Shown piece after piece: positions 54,378-63,135 of a DNA stretch of 63,135 nt (position 1 is the stretch's first letter; each line of letters begins with the position of its first letter). Source of the DNA: Priapulus caudatus (Eukaryota > Priapulida > Priapulimorpha > Priapulimorphida > Priapulidae). The stretch is from contig NW_014577670.1 of assembly GCF_000485595.1 (NCBI RefSeq), forward strand, positions 48,450-111,584, in the 5' to 3' direction. Under the pieces are notes generated by a model. That model had not been told where the DNA came from. It ran no database searches and saw nothing but the letters and a program-made list of their open reading frames with translations. Position numbers and translations under genes: made by a program.

Positions 54378-54428
54378 CCCCGGGCTGAGAACAATATTAT
54401 ATATAATATATTGTTCTCAGTCCCCGGG
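54378..54428. other. Strong 51-nt hairpin
   Basis: CCCCGGGCTGAGAACAATAT pairs with ATATTGTTCTCAG(T)CCCCGGG, with TATATAATATA at the apex. One bulged or mismatched base per arm. Function unknown; the flanks are AT-rich and repeat-laden. Confidence 0.7.
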
Positions 54429-54687
54429 CGGTCGCGAGCGGGAGTTCAAGGGTTGCGAGATATCTGCCCTGAACTAATTAAGATTTATAAATTTCCGAGA
54501 ATGGCTAGACTTTCAGTTTTAAGTTTTACTAGCTGTGCATAGGAGGTCAACTTTAAATGTCAGTAGTTGGCAGCTGTCTAGCATCGTAAAGTGTGGATTG
54601 TGTGTGCATTTTAGGGTATATATAATTCTGTGAACGCCGCCACGAGAGCGGCTGTCATATCTCAATAAGCGTGGCAGTGACGCAGAT

Positions 54688-54939
54688 GGGGTCGTTGTCG
54701 TATCCGGTACTACAGATATGTACCCGAGATAGTTTTAAGTTGTTTAGCATTATGTTTATATTTTTATATGAGGTATGTTTAAGGTTAGGGTCACCGGTTA
54801 GAATTAGGGCTAGGGTTAGGGCTAGGGTTAGGGTTTATGGTTAGGGTACACTTCTGTAGTACAAGTCTGGTACACTTTGTGTATACATATATGTATACCT
54901 CGGGTACATATCTGCAGTACCTGATACGACAACGACCCC
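54688..54939. mobile_element. Foldback element with TTAGGG-rich loop
   Basis: Arms GGGGTCGTTGTCGTATCCGG and CTGATACGACAACGACCCC, continued inward by 'tacagatatgtacccgag' and 'ctcgggtacatatctgcagt'. The loop has 'gctagggttagggctagg' and 'gttagggttta'. 252 bp, non-coding. Confidence 0.85.
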
Positions 54940-55352
54940 TTCAGCGGCAGTAACCCAGTGCATGCATGATGCAGTTGGCGGGGTCTCTGGCAAAACTGTG
55001 GTGAGAAACATTGGTCTGGGTGTCCCCGACTAGTGTAGCTCTAATAAAAACTAAATCAGTGAATAGATGGAGATTTACTTCCCATGATGTGACATATGCA
55101 GCAGCATGTCAACACTTTCTCGAGTAAATATGATGATAATTTGTTCAAAGGATAATTTGATTGCAAAGTACGCATACCCATCAGTAGTTTTAAATGAAAG
55201 AAGTAGGTTAAATTAGAGAGAAGATGACGTAAATTTAGGTTATAAAAGACAGCGCAAATGCTCGCCTTAAGCAACTTGATATCAAAAATCATGTCCGATG
55301 TCTCCGGTGTCTCTGGCTCAACTAACAATAATAAAATTTCAATCAGATAATA

Positions 55353-55702
55353 CAGGGGCGTAGCCAGGGTTGATTCCAGGCATTCCGGAATCTTTCCTGC
55401 ATGTTTGTATCAAAATAGCGCATATCTAATACAGTATGTATATAAAAGGATGAAACGAAAATTTTAACGAAGTTTTATTAGTATATAGTAGGTTTGGAAT
55501 CCCCCCTCTTGAAAGGAATTTCCCCTCTTGGAAGGAATCCCCCCTCTTGGAAGGAATCCCCCCTCTTGGAAGGAATCCCCCCTCTTGGAAGGAATCTCCC
55601 TCTTGGAAGGAATCCCCACTCTTGGAAGGAATCCCCCCTCTTGGAAGGAATCCCCCCTCTTGGAAGGAATCCTCCCTCTTGGAAAGGCTGGCTACGCCCC
55701 TG
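55353..55702. mobile_element. MITE with internal ~20-bp tandem repeats
   Basis: TIRs CAGGGGCGTAGCCAG and CTGGCTACGCCCCTG with a perfect 5-bp flanking duplication TAATA. Between about 55500 and 55685 there are about ten copies of a 20-bp unit close to 'ttggaaggaatcccccctc'. Open frames across it (Glu-Gly-Gly-Phe-Leu or Arg-Asn-Pro-Pro-Ser-Trp) are repeat artefacts. Confidence 0.92.
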
Positions 55703-56259
55703 TAATAGATAGTCATATATGTGTTCGACGTGACATATGCAGCTGTATGTACAGCAGTTATACAGCGAATGAAGTGGAATTTTAGTGAAATTATACTTTT
55801 AATTCAGGGACCCATTTACCCCCAGTGGTCACATCTTCATCTTCATCTTCATCAGAATCTCTTTCTAGTCGAACCAAACATGGTAACACATTTTCCTGTT
55901 TCATAGCGGGATATTTGTGTTCGCGCATGCCCAGTATCTGCAAGATCAAATATTATTTTGTTAAAATTATAGTTTTAAAAGAGAGTAACTAATCATCGTA
56001 GTAGCCTGTTATCAAATATAAATCCCGATGACGATTCAAGCTGGCCCCGGTTGACGTAAGAGCAACAAATTCAAATCAGCCAACAGATGGCAGTATATGT
56101 CCTACGTGACATATGCAACTGTATGTTCAATCTTTATCAAATGAATAAAGCTACATTATCCTTGAAATTATTATTAAATTTAGACAGCACATGTGTGCAC
56201 ATATGTATGCACAGTATCTGCCAAGCAAAATATATTGTTTTGCTGAAAATATAGTTTAC
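55703..56259. other. No gene recognised
   Basis: Short open frames only. 'tgacatatgcagctgtatgt' at 55731 recurs in altered form as 'tgacatatgcaactgtatgt' at 56107. Confidence 0.45.
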
Positions 56260-56280
56260 AACGAGCGAGAGAGAGTGAGA

Positions 56281-56313
<33 letters not shown>

Positions 56314-56361
56314 ATAATTGAATTTATTATAGATCAATTATATTATTTTATTATTATATAC

Positions 56362-56395
<34 letters not shown>

Positions 56396-56500
56396 TAATA
56401 GTTAATTATAATTATTTAATTATTATGTATTTTATTATTATTATTATTATTATTTAGTTATTACATTATATATTATATTAATATTATATCATTATATTAT
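56260..56500. repeat. GA/GC and (ATT)n microsatellites
   Basis: GAGA and GCGC runs at about 56263-56313 are followed by TTA/ATT repeats at about 56336-56495. Confidence 0.9.
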
Positions 56501-57000
56501 CATATTAGTATTAGTGCTATGGTGGCTCACTGCGCGTTTACGGTCCGGCGGGAGAATTCCACCGAAGCACAGTTTCCGCGGTTCGTAGGATTTGTGTGCT
56601 AACCGCCTGGAAATCTTTAGAGCAGGATTTTCGGGGCCGATAAATAATCTGTGACCCTTCATTTTGAGCCTCTTTTGTTGGGACATCTTCGGTTATCCTT
56701 CCGAGCGTACGAACCGAGTAAGGCCCTACTACGGGAACCGCCCTGCCCTATATCATCATAATGCCTCTCCGTCTTACTGACGGGTAGGTCTGAGGCTCCA
56801 ACACATACACACGCACGCACTACGCACCGCAACTGCGGACGCAACGGCCGCAGCGCGACGCAGGGCATACGCACACGCATCAACGCACAAAACATATCAA
56901 CAAACGCAGTCACACAGCGCCGCGCGCACGAACACACATCACACATAGCGCACGCACGTTCTCCACAGTGGGTGTTCACGCACCGACGCACTTCACGCAC
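56501..57000. other. No gene recognised
   Basis: A unique, GC-richer stretch at 56510-56790 shows no tRNA, rRNA or protein similarity I can name. CGCACGCA repeats begin after 56800. Confidence 0.4.
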
Positions 57001-57425
57001 GCACGTCACGGCACGCACGCCACGCACGCACACACACATACACTACACACACACACACCACACACACACACACACACACACCGCCACTCATACATAGCAT
57101 ACATACATACATACATACATAACATAACAACATACATACATACATACATACATACATACATTACATACTATAACACACATTACACTACATACATCATTAA
57201 ACATACATACATACATACATCATACATACCATAGCATACATATATAAATACAATACATACAGTAGCATACATACATACATACATACATACATACATACAT
57301 ACATACATACATACATCACATTACTCATACATATCATAGCATACATACATACATACATACATTACAACACTACATACATACAATACAACATATACCATAA
57401 CATATGATACATACATACATACCAA
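57001..57425. repeat. CA and CATA microsatellite
   Basis: CACGCACA, then CACACA, then CATA tetranucleotide runs. Confidence 0.92.
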
Positions 57426-58245
57426 GAGCTAATATACCTAAGTGTACAACGAAAAACGGGATAATAGTGTCTATTGTCACGACGCAACATTTTTAGCTCT
57501 TGCCTGCGACTTATAATCAATTTCATGGTATCCGGCATTAAGCAGAATTCTTTGCTCGTCTAAAACAAAAACGAACCGCTTTCAATAGAACTCCTAGCGC
57601 GGAGATATCGGCTCCTAAACCTCCCCTCCACATGCCAAACGCCGGCCTCGACATCACACTTTCTCGTCCCATCCTTCAACGCGCTTAAGACGTGCTTCGT
57701 GAGAGTTCGTTTTTTTCTCGCCCATAATTTTATGAATGATTTCTCGGGTGCAGGCTGCCATGAGGGTGGAGCGTGACATTTCGGGGCATCGCCTATGCCC
57801 TTATCTCGCGCATTATTTCTAGCACGGCTAATGCCCGTCATGATGGAGGCCGCAATGTTTCTTTCTAATATAGTCTCTACAAGCAGCTAGTAAGAGTAGC
57901 AAATTTGGGCATGTGACATCAAATTACAGCGTCCAAGCGGTGACGGAATCCGATAGCCAAATGCTTAACGCGTGAAGGATCGGGGACAGTAAGTCGATTC
58001 GAGCCGCGTTTGGCATGGTGGGAGGGGAGGTTTGAGGAAGGTTCGCGATGAGGCGGTGCCGCCTAGGGTATGCCGTGATTACAAGGCGGTTGGTCTTGGT
58101 TTAGTCAGAGCAAGAAGCAATCTGCTTTTAAATGCAAATACCATGAAATTATTACTAGACCTCGCGAGGCAAAGTAGAATAATTTGTCGTGAAATAGCAC
58201 TATTTTCCCGTTTGTCGCGTTTGTACACTCAGGTATTATTACTCT
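57426..58245. other. Island of unique sequence between CATA arrays
   Basis: A 93-codon minus-strand frame (57841-57560) and a 73-codon plus-strand frame (58032-58253) are the longest. Neither resembles a known family, so I leave them uncalled. Confidence 0.4.
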
Positions 58246-58249
58246 TGCA

Positions 58250-60011
58250 CTAACATACAACCATACATACTAACCATCACATCACTACATACATACATAC
58301 CATACCAACATACCCCACCTGTACATACCTCAACATACCAGTACATACCATGCCACTACCATACATCAACCATACAACACTACATACATAACATACACTA
58401 CACTACATACCATACCCAGTACATACAATACATACATACATACCATACATCATACCATACATACATACACTACATACAACATAACATACTAATAGCATAC
58501 CACTCACTCACACACCGATACATACATACATACATACATACATACATACAACATACATACATCATACACTACATCACACTACCAAATACATACCATACAT
58601 AACTCACCACTACATCACATACCATCACCACTAACATCCCACTACACTACCTACATACACTACATCACCATACCCACTACCTTACTTACACTATCCACTA
58701 TCATACCATTACCATACACTACCATACATACAACCATACATACCATAACCATACATTACCATACCATACCAACATAACACAATACGATACATCACATACA
58801 TAGCATACATACATAGAAAAAAAAAAAAACAACATCATTACATACTATACAATACAACATACATACATCACATAATCATACATATCATACATACATACAT
58901 ACATTACATACACTACATACATACATACCATACATACATACAAATACATACATAACAGTACATACATACATACATAGCATAGCATAACATACATACATAC
59001 ATACATATCCATATAATAATACATTACATACATACATAAATACAATACATACATAGCATACATAGCATACATACATACATACATACATACATTACATACA
59101 TACATACATACATACCATACATAATACAATACATACATACATACATACATACATACATACATACATACACACATACATACATACATACATACATACATAA
59201 CATACATACCATACATACATACATACATACATACATCGATACATGCATACATACATACATACATACCACATACATACATACATCCTATACATACATACAT
59301 ACATACATACATACATACATCACTAATACATACATACAGTACATACATACATACATACATAACATACACTACATACAATACATACATACATACGATACAT
59401 ACATACACTACATACATACATACATAATTACATACATACAACATAGCATACCATACTTACATACATACAACATACATACATACACATAGCATAATACATC
59501 ATACATACATACATACATACATACATACATACACATACTACATATCATTACATACATACAATACAACAACATACATACCATACATACATAACATACATAC
59601 AACTATACAGTAGCGAGTGGACGAGTAATACATGACATGGAGAGTACATGACATACAGAGCAGATACATTACGATGACATACAGTACATACAGAGCAGAC
59701 AGAGTACATGAGATACATAACAGTACATAGCATACATACATGTACGAGTACATACATACAGACAGTACATACAGGACATACGAGGTACATGACAGACATG
59801 ACAGTGAGGCAGTAGAGTACATACAGTACATGAGCATCGAGTACATGAAATACATACATAGAGTTACATACATTACATACATAACATACATACTATCATA
59901 CATACATAGCATACATACTAATACAGTACATACATACATACATACATACATACAACATTACATACATACATACATACATACATACACTACATACATACAT
60001 ACATACATACA

Positions 60012-60042
<31 letters not shown>

Positions 60043-62728
60043 CATACATACATACATACATACAGACATACATACCATACATACAATACGATACATACAT
60101 GACATAATACATACATACAGATACGTACATACATGACTACACACATACATACATAGCATACATACATACATACATACATAACATAACATACATACATACA
60201 TATCATACTATCATACATACATACATACATACAATACAACATACATACATACATACATACATACTATACATACATACATACCATACATACATAACATAAC
60301 CTACAAACATTAACATAAAACATACATAACATAACATACATACATAAAGCATAATACATACATACATACATACAATACATACATACATACCATACAACAT
60401 ACATACATAACATACATTACATACATACATACATACTAATACATACATACATACATACATACATACATAATACATACATACATACATTACATGACATACA
60501 GAGCATACATACATACATACATACATACATACATACATACATACATACATTACATACATACATACATACAACAATACATACATACATACAATACATATCA
60601 TACTACGATACATACATCCATACATACATACAACATACATAATACACTACAATACAATACATACAATACATACCATACATACATCACATCACATACATAC
60701 ATACATACATACATACATACATACAATACATACAATCACATACATACATCACATACATACATAGGAAAGAAAAAAAAATACATACATACATACATACATA
60801 CATACATACAACATACATAAATCATACATAAGCATACATAACTCATACATACTACATACATACATTAATACATACATACAACAATACAACATACCATACA
60901 TATAAACATACATACATACATACATACATACATACATACATACCACAGTACCATACATATCATACATTACATACAATACATACATACATACATACATCAT
61001 ACATACATACATACATACATACATACATACATACATACCATACATACATACATACATACATACATACATACATACATACATACATACAACATACATACAT
61101 ACATACATACAGTACATACATACATACATACATAGCATAATACATACATTACATACATAACATACAATACAATACATACATAACATACATACATACATAC
61201 ATACATCATAACATACATACATACATACAACATACATACATACATACATACATACATACATACATACATACAACATACAGCATACATCATACATACAATC
61301 ATACATAACATACATACATACATACATACATACATACATAGCATACATACATACTACAACATACATACATACATACATACATACATACATACATCTACAT
61401 ACATACATATACATACATACAATACATACATAATACATACATAATACATACATACATACATACACATACATACATACATACATACATACATACATACATA
61501 CCATACATACATACATACATACATACATACATACATACCATATCATACATACATACATTACATACTACATACATACTACATACATTACAACATACAGTAC
61601 ATACATACATACATACATAAACATACTAACATACATACATACATACATACATACATACAATACATACATAACATACATACATACATATCATACATACATA
61701 CATACATACATACATACATACATCATACATACATACATACATACATACATACATACATACATACTACTACATTACATACATACATACATACATACATACC
61801 AAACTACATACATACAAAATACATACATACATACATACATACATACATACATACATACATACATACATACACATACATACAATACATACATAGCATACAT
61901 ACATACTACATACATACATACATACTACATACATACATACATACATACATACATACATACATACATACATACAGTACTACATACTACATACTATACATAC
62001 ATACATACATACATACATACATAACATACATACATACATACATACATACATACATACATCTACAATACAATACATAATACATACTATACATACATACATA
62101 CAACATAATACATACATACATACATACATACATACATACATACATACATAACATACATACATACATACATACATACATACTACATACATACATACATACA
62201 TACATACACTACATACATACATACATACATACATACATACATACAATACATACATACATACATACATACATACAACTACATACATACATACATACATACA
62301 TACATACATACATACATACATACATACATACATACATACATACATACATACATAACATACATACATACATACATACATACATACTGCATCATAAAACATA
62401 CATAACATACATACATACATTACATACATACATACAACATACATACATACTAAAAATAACATACATACTACATACATACCTACATACATACAATCACATA
62501 CATTACATACAGTAACAGTACATACATAGCAATACATACATACATACATACATACATACAATACATGACAGTACATACAACATACATACGATACATACAT
62601 ACCATCCACATACATATCATACATCCGCATACATACATACATACATACATACATACATACATTACATAATACAATACATACATACATACATACAGTTACA
62701 TACATACATACATCACAACATACATACA

Positions 62729-62759
<31 letters not shown>

Positions 62760-63135
62760 CATTACATTACAAGTACATACATACATACATACAGTACATA
62801 TCATACATTACCATACATACTATACATAACAATACATACCATACAACACTACATGAGAGAGAGGAGATATCATGGAGCATACATACATAGCAGTACATAC
62901 ATACAAGCGATAGCATACATGACATGACAGACAGTACATACAGTAGGAGATACTAGCCACTGACATACAATTACCGATACATACATACCATAGCCTACAA
63001 CAATACATACATAAATACGGAGAGCAGAGCATACAGGACATAAATAGCATTAGCATACAGTACATTGAATCAAACATAGCAACACGGAGCAGGAGAGAGG
63101 GACAGGAGAGAGAGGTAGCATAGCAGATCATACAT
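58250..63135. repeat. (CATA)n array, about 4.9 kb, running off the window
   Basis: Imperfect tetranucleotide array (ATAC on plus, TATG on minus) broken by single-base indels, short GACA/CAGTA variants (59600-59850, 62860-63120) and poly-A spots (58815, 60770). Minus-strand Met-Tyr-Val-Cys frames are artefacts. Confidence 0.95.

Noticed and set aside
56510-56790. Possible structural RNA in the GC-richer island
   Set aside because: No tRNA T-loop, no rRNA or snRNA signature, and no clear fold visible by eye.
57560-57841. 93-codon minus-strand frame between CATA arrays
   Set aside because: No recognisable motif and no conserved neighbour; too short to call on openness alone.
58845-62804. Met-Tyr-Val-Cys repeat 'proteins' on the minus strand
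   Set aside because: Pure (CATA)n translation.

Overview
The window is nuclear DNA from an animal, most likely an early-branching marine invertebrate such as a sponge. Its genes have many short exons joined at GT-AG introns. Their products align best with animal families (DDX5/DDX17, MARS2, OGFOD3). Non-LTR retrotransposon tails, many small terminal-inverted-repeat (TIR) elements and TTAGGG/CCCTAA tracts are scattered throughout. The species itself is inference; no rRNA, tRNA or prokaryotic operon was recognised.

Three protein-coding loci are supported. (1) On the minus strand, about 19.7 down to 10.3 kb, lies a mitochondrial methionyl-tRNA synthetase (MARS2-like) gene. Its HIGH and KMSKS motifs are present, but several exons carry frameshifts. 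(2) On the plus strand, 23233-42659, lies a complete DDX5/DDX17-type DEAD-box RNA helicase of 13 exons (684 aa). (3) On the minus strand, 52398 down to 47815, lies a complete OGFOD3-type membrane-anchored 2-oxoglutarate/Fe(II) oxygenase of 8 exons (321 aa). Loci 2 and 3 converge on a repeat-filled 5.1 kb spacer. The three are housekeeping functions (mitochondrial translation, RNA remodelling, protein oxidation) with no evident shared pathway.

Layout. 1-4350 is a decayed second copy of 10760-15110, so MARS2 exons 7-10 have been duplicated downstream of the gene as a pseudogene. 4.35-10.3 kb holds a long-inverted-repeat element, a hairpin, a GT array and a 1 kb CAG-rich minisatellite. 19.7-23.2 kb holds retroelement and repeat debris upstream of the helicase. 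Helicase intron 10 is almost entirely a 6.85 kb TIR-bounded insertion. 53-56 kb is AT-rich and full of foldback repeats. 57-63 kb is mostly a (CATA)n array, and I see no gene there.

The most interesting observation is in the helicase. Two alternative versions of exon 3, each exactly 97 nt with the same splice phases, lie 291 nt apart. They encode two different sequences for the segment just before the ATP-sensing Q motif. Using both would shift the frame, so they look like mutually exclusive exons. A broken third fragment of the same exon start lies 1.3 kb upstream.
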